In this document: in pieces, positions 13,604-23,083 of the stretch
Layout: each line of letters starts with the position of its first letter
Position numbering within the stretch: position 1 is the first letter of the stretch
NCBI GenBank assembly: GCA_950097015.1
Contig: CATNEN010000038.1
Span: 186,001-250,000, forward strand
Length of the DNA: 64,000 bases
Origin: Macrostomum hystrix
Lineage: Eukaryota > Platyhelminthes > Macrostomidae
Reading direction: 5' to 3'
The notes under the pieces: model-generated
The model's input: the letters and a program-made list of their open reading frames with translations, nothing else
Databases searched by the model: none
Told to the model about the DNA's origin: nothing
Program-made: the position numbers and the translations under genes

Positions 13604-13889
13604 AGGCTCTGTCGTCTGAAAGAGCCTCCAAGGCCGGACGCAATGGTGCTGGCGGCCATCGCTGACACCGAAGCAATTGACGCAGCTCCGGTTGACGAAG
13701 CGGGACCGCCGCCTGCACTGAGAGGAGGTGCCAGCGGGAATTCCATCGTCTCTTTGGGACTTCTTAACCTAGTACTGCCGACAAAGCTAGCTGGCCGCCT
13801 CGCGCTGACAGACGACGTTGACGCGTGCCGATGAGCCGGTTGTCCGCAGACGCAGATTTCCGAGTTTCTAGACAAAATGCGGAGCTTTT
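3039..13889 (-). CDS. TRPM-family cation channel, N-terminal half, 8 exons (partial)
   Basis: Exons in transcript order: 13889-13498, 12300-12126, 6721-6552, 6171-5848, 4376-4258, 4185-4013, 3943-3828, 3188-3039. Phases join at every junction. The first exon holds the N-terminal CxCG...H motif (CVCGQPAHRH), a Ser/Ala-rich linker, a 12-13-residue polyQ and FGEIEF. The next exons form the TRPM SLOG/MHR region: 'RPTLVINIFGG', 'CWIVTSGFNLGIMK', 'GEAVRDY', 'AIGVVSWG', 'NHTHFFLVDTG' and 'GTAGAADVLASAF'. The last two give the ankyrin-like 'QLKICLTLNRADIARDKIF' and 'ALMEDRHDFVKLFLEQG'. TRPM proteins are membrane cation channels. The transmembrane pore and C-terminus are absent from this window, so the gene is partial on its 3' side. 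The exon 7 donor is AAG|GCAAGT, a GC-AG intron. The exon 1 start is chosen at an ACAG acceptor; 13870 is an alternative. The TRPM subtype is not assigned. Confidence 0.85.
3255..3706. repeat. 22-bp minisatellite, about 20 copies, TRPM intron
   Basis: Unit built around AGTATCAACTGAGTACCCAC with point variants (CTCAGT, TGGTTACTCA). It fills most of the intron between the last two TRPM exons. On the gene's strand each unit contains TACTCAG|TT, an acceptor-like word. Confidence 0.95.
4533..4567. promoter_or_regulatory. Paired CRE-type palindromes TGACGTCA
   Basis: Two perfect TGACGTCA octamers, the canonical CREB/ATF (bZIP) site, lie at 4533-4540 and 4560-4567, 27 bp apart. Both are flanked by CGTG, and the second overlaps a CACGTG E-box. 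They sit in a TRPM intron. An intronic enhancer or an internal promoter is possible but unproven. Confidence 0.4.
4568..5847. other. TRPM intron, nothing further recognised
   Basis: Moderately AT-rich sequence between TRPM exons 6171-5848 and 4376-4258. It includes a pyrimidine-rich patch at 4900-4935. Short minus-strand open frames near 5073-5310 lack splice context and family similarity. Confidence 0.5.
7040..7270 (-). mobile_element. tRNA-derived SINE, family 2
   Basis: On the minus strand from about 7267: GGTGGCAGAGCGGTTA, GCGTTTACCTCTCGCGCC and AAGGTCCC, then a B-box-like AGCTCGATTCC (plus-strand 7203-7213), then GCGAGGCCACATTCAT. The body contains ATTTACGCCCCTAAGGGC. The same order occurs on the plus strand at 57.36-57.52 kb. 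This copy has about 50 bp of extra sequence between head and body. The 7045-7098 part also matches 57.29-57.34 kb but in a different relative orientation, so the copies are rearranged or composite. Confidence 0.7.
7271..9259. other. TRPM intron 2, no internal gene recognised
   Basis: Part of the 5.4-kb intron between exons 12300-12126 and 6721-6552. Short open frames at 7378-7945, 8514-8699 and 9016-9216 show no domain, signal peptide or splice framework. Nothing further is seen. Confidence 0.45.
9260..10785. repeat. 17-bp minisatellite with higher-order structure, about 1.5 kb
   Basis: Monomer GAAATCCCAATTAGATA, about 88 copies, in a TRPM intron. Diagnostic variants (CCTAATTAGATTG, CCAATTGGATAAA, CAGTCACATCG) recur in a fixed order. 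CAGTCACATCG occurs at 9487, 9724, 9910, 10129, 10197, 10383, 10619 and 10687. The pairs 10129/10197 and 10619/10687 are each 68 bp apart and offset by 490 bp, showing a segmental duplication inside the array. Isolated degenerate units continue to about 10860. Confidence 0.95.
10786..11438. other. TRPM intron spacer between two arrays
   Basis: Begins with decayed members of the preceding 17-bp array up to about 10930, then unique AT-rich sequence. The open frame at 11123-11419 has no recognisable features. Confidence 0.45.
11439..11922. repeat. 20-bp minisatellite, about 24 copies
   Basis: Unit TAGATGTCATGTCTAACACC or ...CAGC in strict 20-bp register. It lies in the TRPM intron and ends about 200 bp from the donor of exon 12300-12126. 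Variants GTGATGT and GCCATGT cluster at 11680-11860. Confidence 0.95.
12942..13482. repeat. 21-bp minisatellite abutting a TRPM splice donor
   Basis: Core TGACAGATTCTGTATCACTC (21-bp period), about 26 copies. The array ends about 15 bp from the donor of TRPM exon 13889-13498. A 3' sub-block from 13295 onward uses a GACGGATACTG variant. On the gene's strand the unit contains GTCAGGAG and GATACAGAA, both acceptor-like. Because the unit is a multiple of three it reads open as a 7-residue repeat, which is not evidence of coding. Confidence 0.95.
13561..13600 (-). repeat. CAG/CAA microsatellite encoding polyQ in a TRPM exon
   Basis: CTG repeats on the plus strand read CAG on the minus strand, giving 12-13 glutamines between the Cys-rich N-terminal motif and the SLOG region of the TRPM protein. 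One CAA interrupts the run. Confidence 0.9.
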
Positions 13890-13906
13890 CTGTAATGTGA
13901 AACTGA

Positions 13907-14150
13907 CCCACAGTGACCCACACAGCTGGGTCAGTCAGACACTAATGACCCACACAGCTGGGTCAGTCAGACACTAATGACCCACACAGCTGGGTCAGTC
14001 AGGCACTAATGACCCACACAGCTGGGTCAGTCAGACACTAATGACCCACACAGCTGGGTCAGTCAGGCACTAATGACCCACACAGCTGGGTCAGTCAGGC
14101 ACTAATGACCCACACAGCTGGGTCAGTCAGACACTAATGACCCACACAGC
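13907..14150. repeat. 32-bp minisatellite, about 7.5 copies, abutting a TRPM acceptor
   Basis: Unit built from ACCCACACAGCTGGGTCAGT followed by CAGACACTAATG. The array begins about 20 bp upstream (gene sense) of the acceptor for exon 13889-13498, so this exon is bracketed by two different arrays. Confidence 0.95.
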
Positions 14151-14629
14151 TCACCTTTTCGGCCTGAAAGTGTCGCAGGTTGGTGTATTATTCACCCGCA
14201 GCGGGTAGCATACCTGCTCTTGGCTCTGCAATTCGAAGGATCGCTAAATAAGACAGAGCTCAATTTCTGTTAAATGCTGAAAAAGATGCAATGAGTTGAT
14301 CGCCCGGGGCGGCTGCTCAGGGGTGTTGGCAGCTGATTGGTGAGTCACTCCTGACTAAAAATGGTCAAACAGCCCGTCAAATTTAACTGCCGGCTGCTGC
14401 AAAAAAATTCTTTCCCTGCTCCAAAAAATATTATTATTGGCCCGAAACCGATGGCCCGCCATTGGCTGGCCGCTGGCTTTGAGCACACTTATCGCTTACT
14501 GGCTTTCCGCTTTGAGCACACCTTTTGGCGAAAAAATGTTTTCAGAAAAAAATTTCCTTTTGAGAAATTCATCAGCAGATTCTACCTGTTCGATAAGCCA
14601 TTGTCGCTAGACAAGTATCTTCCTTTCAT

Positions 14630-15055
14630 ACAAGATTATCTACCTGGTCATACAAGATTATCTACCTGGTCATACAAGATTATCTACCTGGTCATACAAG
14701 ATTATCTACCTGTCATACAAGATTATCTACCTGGTCATACAAGATTATCTACCTGGTCATACAAGATTATCTACCTGGTCATACAAGATTATCTACCTGG
14801 TCATACAAGATTATCTACCTGGTCATACAAGATTATCTACCTGGTCTTACAAGATTATCTACCTGGTCAGACAAGATTATCTACCTGGTCAGACAAGATT
14901 ATCTACCTGGTCAGACAAGATTATCTACCTGGTCAGACAAGATTATCTACCTGGTCAGACAAGATTATCTACCTGGTCATACAAGGTTATCTACCTTTCG
15001 TACAAGATTATCTACCTGGTCATACATGATTATCTACCTGTCAGACAGCATTATC
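14630..15055. repeat. 22-bp minisatellite, about 19 copies
   Basis: Core CAAGATTATCTACCTGGTCA. On the minus strand the unit contains TGACCAG|GTAGAT, a joined acceptor-plus-donor-like word. The plus-strand open frame across it (14361-15029) is a by-product of the repeat. Confidence 0.95.
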
Positions 15056-15180
15056 TGCCTTTTAATTTATACTCAGGTAATTTAGACTGAGGTATCCACC
15101 TGTTAGACAGCTGTCCACCAATGCCCATCAACCTGTATGAACCCCCAAGGACCAGCACCCGAGTTGAGCAAAGAACTCAC

Positions 15181-15279
15181 AATTCTGCTATGATTGAGCA
15201 CAATTTGTACATTTCCATTGTTGTCTTGCTGTCTAACTCCTGATGCACTGGGTCGATCAGTCAATAGTGCAGAGGATTC
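15181..15279 (-). CDS. Candidate 5' coding exon, possibly of the TRPM gene
   Basis: A 99-nt minus-strand segment bounded by TTTCAG (acceptor) and GTGAGT (donor), phase 0 at both ends, open throughout for 33 residues beginning ESSALLTDRPSASG. It has the strand and position expected of an N-terminal TRPM exon, but this region of TRPM proteins is poorly conserved and no motif confirms it. The link to the next exon is unresolved. Short AG...GT-bounded segments at 14160-14240 may be microexons. Confidence 0.35.
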
Positions 15280-15835
15280 CTGAAATATATTGTTTAACAA
15301 AGTAGGATATTTAACGGTTTTTGATGGCTTGATGAATCTGAAAATCTGAAAAACGGTACCAAAAGCGGAAAATTCATCTTGCCTTTTCCTGAGCCTTGTC
15401 CAGTACGCTCTGGGTCAGTGATTGAAATTGCCAATAGTAGGTCATTGCTATGAACTCGGACCACTCAGTGCATTTGTGATGTTAAAACTGTGTATCAAAG
15501 CATGCTCTAACTATAGTCAGGTTATATTGTACAGGAAGGCTTTGCGGCAAATTTGTCGGCGGGTGAACTGGATACACATTTTTGCGGATAAGTTTTGACC
15601 CAGGTTTTCAAATAAATGGACTTTGCCATGAATTGCCATTGGTCAAGGCATTTCTAAGAAAGCGCACATAGCTGCAGTGCATTGCTGGACAGATAACTGA
15701 TTTTTGCGAGTTACAATTAATCCCATTAAACTATAATTAATTTCCACTTACTTTTCCCTAAAAACCCTTAATACCGTATTCTTCTTCACAATCACTCACA
15801 AAATATAAATCAACTACTTTTGCCATCTTCTTAAA
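15280..15835. other. No gene seen
   Basis: Unique moderately AT-rich sequence between a candidate exon and the next minisatellite. No extended open frame or signal is seen. Confidence 0.4.
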
Positions 15836-16010
15836 GACAGACATTGTCTAACAGGTGGGCAGACATTGTCTAACAGGTGGGCAGATATTGTCTAACAGGT
15901 GGGCAGATATTGTCTAACAGGTGGGCAGATATTGTCTAACAGGTGGGCAGATATTGTCTAACAGGTGTGCAGATATTGTCTAACAGGTGGGCAGATATTG
16001 TCTAACTGGT
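15836..16010. repeat. 22-bp minisatellite, about 8 copies
   Basis: Core ATTGTCTAACAGGTGGGCAG. It has AACAG|GTGGGC on the plus strand. It is followed almost directly by an unrelated 19-bp array. Confidence 0.95.
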
Positions 16011-16022
16011 AGTTAACTTATC

Positions 16023-16482
16023 TGGTAAACACCCAGGCTACAGGTAAATGCCCAGGCTGCAGTTAAATGCCCAGGCTACAGGTAAATACCCAGGCTACAG
16101 GTAAATACCCAGGCTACAGGTAAATGCCCAGGCTACAGGTAAATGCCCAGGCTACAGGTAAATACCCAGGCTAAAGGTAAATACCCAGGCTACAGGTAAA
16201 CACCCAGGCTACAGGTAAATACCCAGGCTACAGGTAAATGCCCAGGCTACAGGTAAATACCCAGGCTACAGGTAAATACCCAGGCTACAGTTAAATGCCC
16301 AGGCTACAGGTAAATACCCAGGCTACAGGTAAATACCCAGGCTACAGGTAAATGCCCAGGCTACAGGTAAATGCCCAGGCTACAGGTAAATACCCAGGCT
16401 ACAGGTAAATACCCAGGCTACAGGTAAATACCCAGGCTACAGGTAAATACCCAGGCTACAGGTAAATACCCAGGCTACAGTT
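16023..16482. repeat. 19-bp minisatellite, about 24 copies
   Basis: Unit CAGGCTACAGGTAAATACC with TGCC and CACC variants. Each unit carries CAG|GTAAAT on the plus strand, close to the ideal 5' splice-site consensus. Confidence 0.95.
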
Positions 16483-16920
16483 AAGTTTGGATTAAAGAAG
16501 TAAAGAACATTCTAGCCAGTGAAACACAGGCCAGTTATTTTTTCTGCTGCACTAAATAGTTAATTTCCAGCTCGTTGTATTAGCTATACGGCCGAGCTGA
16601 AAGATTCAAGTCCAAATGACGCAGAACCGCTGCTACATACCTTCCAGCTTCTCTGCTTCAAATTGCTACTTATTGAAGCTAATTTAATAAATACCAACAG
16701 TTGAATCGACTTCGACCTTATTCTACGGTTTGGTCAAGTTTGGTACAGCCAAAGATGCGTGCGACTGAGAAAGTTTTTGCTATGCTCTCGAAATTTCTCT
16801 TAAAATTTGAATTTGCAGCTCATTTCTCTCTCAAATTTCAAATCCCGAAAACTTGCCAATCTCGAATCCTCCCAATCCCAAATTGTTACACTTTGTGACA
16901 CGTCAGACTAACGAAATGAT

Positions 16921-17985
16921 ATGTTAGACATACTCAATGACCTGTTAGACATACTCAATGACCTGTTAGACATACTCAATGACCTGTTAGACATACTCAA
17001 TGACCTGTTAGACATACTCAATGACCTGTTAGACATACTCAATGACCTGTTAGACATACTCAATGACCTGTTAGGCATACTCAATGACCTGTTAGACATA
17101 CTCAATGACCTGTTAGGCATACTCAATGACCTGTTAGACATACTCAATGACCTGTTAGACATACTCAATGACCTGTTAAACATACTCAATGACCTGTTAA
17201 ACATACTCAATGACCTGTTAGACATACTCAATGACCTGTTAGACATACTCAATGACCTGTTAGACATACTCAATGACCTGTTAGACATACTCAATGACCT
17301 GTTAGACATACTCAATGACCTGTTAGGCATACTCAATGACCTGTTAAACATACTCAATGACCTGTTAGACATACTCAATGACCTGTTAGACATACTCAAT
17401 GACCTGTTAGACATACTCAATGACCTGTTAGACATACTCAATGGCCTGTTAAACATACTCAATGACCTGTTAGACATACTCAATGACCTGTTAGTCATAC
17501 TCAATGACCTGTTAGACATACTCAATGACCTGTTAGACATACTCAATGACCTGTTAGACATACTCAATGACCTGTTAGACATACTCAATGACCTGTTAGA
17601 CATACTCAATGACCTGTTAGACATACTCAATGACCTGTTAGACATACTCAATGACCTGTTAGTCATACTCAATGACCTGTTAGTCATACTCAATGACCTG
17701 TTAGGCATACGCAATGACCTGTTAGACATAGTCAATGACCTGTTAGACATAGTCAATGACCTGTTAGACATACTCAATGACCTGTTAGTCATACTCAATG
17801 ACCTGTTAGACATACTCAATGACCTGTTAGACATACTCAATGACCTGTTAGGCATACGCAATGACCTGTTAGACATAGTCAATGACCTGTTAGACATACT
17901 CAATGACCTGTTAGACATACTCAATGACCTGTTAGGCAAAGTTAATGACCTGTTTGACATACTTAATGACTTGCTAGACATATAA
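16921..17985. repeat. 21-bp minisatellite, about 51 copies, open on both strands
   Basis: Core GTTAGACATACTCAATGACC in near-perfect 21-bp register over 1.06 kb. It is open on both strands (7-residue repeats like DILNDLL and SMSNRSL) only because the unit is a multiple of three and lacks stops. The minus strand carries AACAG|GTCATT. The final units at the right end degrade. Confidence 0.95.
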
Positions 17986-19214
17986 ATGACCTTTTAGATG
18001 GACTTAAGGACCAGTTAGATAAGAGAATGAACCGAATAATGACCGAATAGTCACACGTAGTGACGCACCAGACAAGTAGTTTGTCAGGTACAGAACAGTT
18101 TTGATAAAACGCACCAGTACAAATTAACACCTACCAGCAAAGCACACGAGTTAAGAGTGGCAATAAAATGCTTCAGATTGTCACTCAGTGGCTATAAGAA
18201 ATTGGTGCTGTCTGGCTAAATTAATTTTGCCAGTTAAAATCCTTAAGGCTAAAAACTTGAAATGGCTGGCATTGAATTGACTAAATTTTATTACAATTCT
18301 TTCAAGAAGGCTGGCTGTGCAATCTAAGGTATACGCCCTGAGCACCATTTTAATCAGCGGGCTCAGAAGGCTGGGTGAATTATTTCATAGATCTCTCAGT
18401 CCTGGCGCCTCACTGTCTGCAATGGCAATGACCCCATGCAGCTCAAACTTAGCAACAAGTGCAGCTCATTGCATGTGATTATAGGTGTATGGCTTGTGGT
18501 ATTTGCAAAATAAATCTACTAAATTGTCTGTCACAATTTGAGCTGTTGTCAATTTTAATTCAAAATGTTTTTTTAATCAATTGGTTTTCTGTTGATGGAT
18601 ATATGATGGATAGCTCCCAGTTGTATGCGGCCAATTTGGTACATTTTTTGCTGCTTTGACTATTTTCCTTTTGAACTCGTACAGCTTTTTTTATTACATT
18701 CTATTCATGTCGCTTGCCTACTTTTCTGCAATGCGAAAAGTCTGTAAATTCCTTGGACGCAATGGGAACCTCTTTAGTTTTGACTTTGACTTTGATTTTT
18801 TTCGGTATAGGAACAAGTTTTATATTAGCTGCAACGTTTCTTTAAGAAAATGTAGATTTTGGTCAACTTATGAGTCATCGCTTTGAAATGGCTTGCCCGC
18901 ACACGCATATTGAATGCAAAGTTTCATAAAAACATCGGAAAGGTCACACTCCGTGATCTATCACGTGATAATCTAATTTTGAAGGTCAAATCTCTCGATC
19001 ACGTGACAATGACGTACGTGAAAAATATATTTGAAGATTGAATAATTTCACTTAGTTAAGTAGGCCTAAGTTTCCAAATATAATTCCGAATTGTAACTAA
19101 AAAGTTTTTGATGCGCACAGACTAATGTTACTTATTTACAAATAATTATTTGTTTTTCTTGAAAACGTACAGCAGGACAGTAGCGTTATAGGGTGTCGAG
19201 TCACGGAAACAGCT
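17986..19214. other. AT-rich spacer, no gene seen
   Basis: Unique sequence with short open frames at 18459-18886 that look like AT-rich noise. The words TCACGTGA at 18961-18968 and ATCACGTGAC near 19000 are short palindromes of unknown meaning. Confidence 0.4.
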
Positions 19215-19866
19215 TATCTGAGCATCTATCTATCTATCTATTTGCAGGGGGGCCCGGGGCACTTGTCGCACAAGCGACGGAGCGGCACGCCCCCAGACCG
19301 GCGAACTAGGCGCTTTTGCGCCCATCGCACCGCCTCCCCTGAGCAGGCACCACACACAGCAGCACAGACTAGCTGGGGAGGGCAGGAGGCACCCAGAATA
19401 GGCAGCAGTGCTCCCCACCCCAGCCCCACACGCACATAGCAGACCAAGCCGGGGCGGAAGGCTGATAAGAAATCAGTCCTCAGGGGGGCCGGGTGATGAG
19501 TGTACACTTCACTTTATCCAATCGTACTTTGTACACTTTATCCAATCGCGCTGACGGAAATCCAGAAAGCGCGCGGCGGTGTACACCCGCCCTCCAGCCA
19601 CCCCCCGCAAGGTCTTACGCCCCAGCGCCAACGCACACAACTCACACAACGCAGAACAGGCACACAGAAGGTAGGAGCGAAGCTATTATTCCAAGCTTTG
19701 ATTGCACGAAATATGGTGCACCTCTGCCGGTCGCTACTGTCCAAACCCCCCCCAATAAGTCCCGAAATTAATAGTGACTTGAAGGGTGAATCGAACTAGC
19801 GTCCTTTGGAGTGCGAGGCAGCGACGTTAGCCGCTGACCCACTCGCCCCATTGCCTATCTGAGCAT
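19215..19866 (-). mobile_element. Long tRNA-derived SINE, family 3, with target-site duplications
   Basis: A GC-rich 630-bp insert (19226-19855) in AT-rich DNA, flanked by the 11-bp direct repeat TATCTGAGCAT (19215-19225 and 19856-19866). On the minus strand it starts with a tRNA-like head: GCGAGTGGGTCAGCGGC as the A-box region, and B box CTAGTTCGATTCACC near 19785-19800. It runs through a unique GC-rich body and ends in a (TAGA)n tail next to the left duplication. Head, body, simple-repeat tail and duplications together mark a complete LINE-mobilised retroposon. The open frames inside it are not genes. Confidence 0.8.
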
Positions 19867-22800
19867 AATATAAGCATAAGATCTCACTTTAGAAATGAAA
19901 CAAAGAATTTTTACTTTATTACCTACGACAGGGTTAATGTGCGGCTATCAGTAATTGCCCTTAGTAGTACTCGCTGCCTGTTTAATTCGGTTAGGCTTTA
20001 ATTGTTACATTTTTTATGTGAGACAGCTAGCTGCCTTAGCATGTTCTGCGCGCGCGCTTCACGTACTGCTTCCAAATGTGAGAGAGAGTTTATTAATTAA
20101 GCGAATTTATTTTCGAATGTACACTTACAGGTTGCATGCCTATTTGATGCTCATAAGGAGGAACGAGCAAATTTTCGATTGAAACGAGACGTATGAGTCT
20201 ACTGTGCTCACTATATTCCGGCCGCTTCCATCATATGGTCCCCAATTATAAGTCCGAGCATTTTATTTCTTCACTGCCTTGATCAGAGACATCTCGATCT
20301 CTTACCGTTCCCTATCTTCCCACGATCAGGTCTTCCAGTTCTATGTCTCATCTCTCTCCTGTTTTATCTCTCATCTATATCTCGTCAATACTATATTAAT
20401 TCTTGTGCGGTACTGCATATGTAGAGAGGAACAATGAAACCAAGAACCAGAAGGGAGTTAGCAAATAGACCTCTGCAAGCAGCGAAAAAACTCTACGTCA
20501 GTAGTACTTGTGAAACTAACAAAAACAACAAAACAACAAGATACGCTTTATAGTGTCTGGGGCACCTGCAGCGTCCGCCAGCAGGCAGTCGACGTAGCGC
20601 CGAGTGCGCCTGCACTGAAGCTCGCCCGTAGGCTGCCTGCAGAGTCAGCAGCAGGCACCTCCTGGACTGGCTGGGGGCAGTGCGACTCGGGATGGATGAG
20701 GTGGCCTGCCATCTAGAGTCGCCGATGTCAGTAATTGTAGGTTGTTGGTAAACTAACAAATTGTAAGCTTTCACTTAGACCGCTTTTTATAATAGTTGCA
20801 TGATCGAGGGTTCAGTGGCACGGCGTCCTCTCAAAACTCCACAACAGTTACCATCTAGCTAACAGAACAGAACAGAAACATGACAGCAACTAATAAATAT
20901 TTAAAGTGCATTTAAAACAATACGTAAGTGTTTGACTATTAGGAATTAAGGTTGCAAAACACCTAAAACTGCCTGCACTCTGCTCATAATATATTCAGAC
21001 ATGATTTGAATTGAAAAATATATAAAAGTAATATATATATATATTATAAGTATATATTAAAATAATTTGGAAAAGGACATTTGGAAAAGGTCTAAAGAAC
21101 CTTTTGGATTATTTGGAATTCCAAATATTACTCGGAAAAGGACAGTTGCGTCTCCGGGTTATTTTATTCGGTTACATTATCAGCTTACACAAACCGTGAT
21201 GTAGCAATAAGACACAACATAATTTTCTATAGAAACTAATATAACTTAGTTGTGTATTGGTAGCATAAAAATACTTTTTACTAACCTTTGTTTTGTCAGT
21301 TGTTTGGCATCATTTTTGCTGTTTATACGCTAGCGCAAACATTTAAAGTGGGTTTTTCTGAGATTTTAGGATTCAACGCCTCTCGCTAAGTCAGGCAGCA
21401 TAACACTAACAGAAACGTGACAACTACAACAATTGCCGTCGGTTAAAGTGTTATTCACAAAGTTTTTATTTTTTGTCGGACTTCAGACGTGTTTATTAAC
21501 AATACATTTTTCACTTATTAATTTTCTACTTGGTTTGACGACTGTCAATGGAATGGAAGGACGAGTCACTTGAATGAATGAATATAGTCATATAGCTACC
21601 CTATTTTTTTACTTAAGCCATAAAATTAAAGAGGACTTGAAAAATAAACATATATTACTTGCGTCTTATACTATTGTTTCTTCTTTCTGAACTTCGGTAT
21701 TACTTATTAAGTAAGTATTATATTTCTATACCTGCCTACTTTATTTATTTACCCTCTGTTAGTTAGACACTTTTTCTTTGTTTTAGTTTGCATCAACTAT
21801 ACTAGATGAATAGATAGCAGGAATAGCTAGAAAAGAGTTCGATTGTTCACTCTGCTCGAATGTTTTTACATTCTGATTTTATTTTTTGTTTTAGGTCTAT
21901 AGGCTCTCCTTATCTGTATATTGCTTAGGCCCCTATAGCTGTGAATTACACTGTTAAATATAAGTTTCATTTTCAATGATTAGTTAAGACTTTATTTAAT
22001 TATTAGCTGTCAGTTTGAATGTAGTCCATATTGTCCAACAGTCCAACTGACAACCATTTTGGTAACAGTTATAGATAAAATATGTTTGGTATTTAGATTT
22101 ACTAGGCCTATTCAAACTATTCAGTAAATAAACTTTTTTAAAGTGGTCATGGTTGTCATCATTTTTTTAGTACCAAGTGAAACAATAAATAAGCTAATTA
22201 ATGTACAAATTGTGGACATAATTGGGCAATCCTCTAGTTTTGCACATTAAAAAATTTTATACATTATGTACAAATCCAAATGTTTATGATATTTATATGA
22301 AATGTGAGTTTAGTATGAAATTATGACAAATTAAATTTGTAAACTACTATTTTTGTTTTTATGTGTTTAAAGTGGTAATAAAACTTTTCTTGCTACAAAT
22401 ACTATCTTATTTCATTTTTAATGATTTTTAACAATGAATAAATTCACATGTTTTTACTGTGAAATTGTACCTTAAACTGAAAAATAGCTATTAATAGGTA
22501 AATAAGCACTATGCCTAGCATTTTGTGGCTATTGTGCATTGTCCTCTTAAGGCCAGAATACTTTTATGTTAAAATTAAATCCTGACCATGCAGAATGCCA
22601 CAGTTACATGTTCCCTGCACCTCTAAACTCCAATTAGCTGCTTGTGAAATATGCACTACAAAGACTAAGAGGGCATCTTTATGTAGCAGCTGTTGCAAAG
22701 ATCTCGTAAAACTGCATTTTGGCCCTCATTTCAGCCTATTGCACCAGCTCTCTGTGCTGTTCTTTAATCTTTGTTATTATTAATCACTAGATGACTCACC

Positions 22801-23083
22801 AGTTAGAATTGCAGATCCACACGCCCTGGACAAAGCTAGGGGCCGGGAAGATGTTCAAGAAAATAAATATAACAAAAGAAACAAACAAGACAGAAAAGTT
22901 TTTTTCAAATGGTTCATTTAGTTTAATGATTTTTAACAACAATCAATCCTTTTCTCCTATCAGTTCCTGGTTTACTGAAATTATCTGAGTTAGTCATTGC
23001 TATTCAGTTTTCTTGGTCAGTTCTGCACAAAAAAGATTATAGTTAAAATAAAATGTTTTGCTTCACCTTTACCCAGGCCAGCA
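19867..23083. other. AT-rich intergenic stretch
   Basis: About 3.2 kb of AT-rich sequence with an AT microsatellite near 21030-21060. The only coding-like island is the GC-rich 20566-20712 segment, listed separately. The run-up to 23084 has TTTACCCAG just before the OTUD7-like ATG. This suggests an upstream 5'UTR exon, which I cannot place. Confidence 0.4.
20566..20712 (-). CDS. Candidate first coding exon on the minus strand
   Basis: A GC-rich island in AT-rich DNA. On the minus strand it reads ATG (20712) through 49 codons (MAGHLIHPESHCPQPVQEVP...) to CTGCAG|GTGCCC, a donor in phase 0. That phase fits the candidate exon 15279-15181, and the strand fits the TRPM gene. The residues have no recognisable motif. 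Other frames through the island are also open, so this is only a candidate. Confidence 0.25.

Noticed and set aside
14361-15029. 222-residue plus-strand frame
   Set aside because: Mostly a 22-bp minisatellite with a random 5' part, on the opposite strand to the TRPM gene.
16908-17985. 357- and 354-residue frames on opposite strands
   Set aside because: Pure 21-bp minisatellite; openness follows from unit length and composition, and there is no start context or unique sequence.
19230-19799. GC-rich overlapping frames of 60-99 codons
   Set aside because: All lie within the family 3 SINE body; no family similarity.
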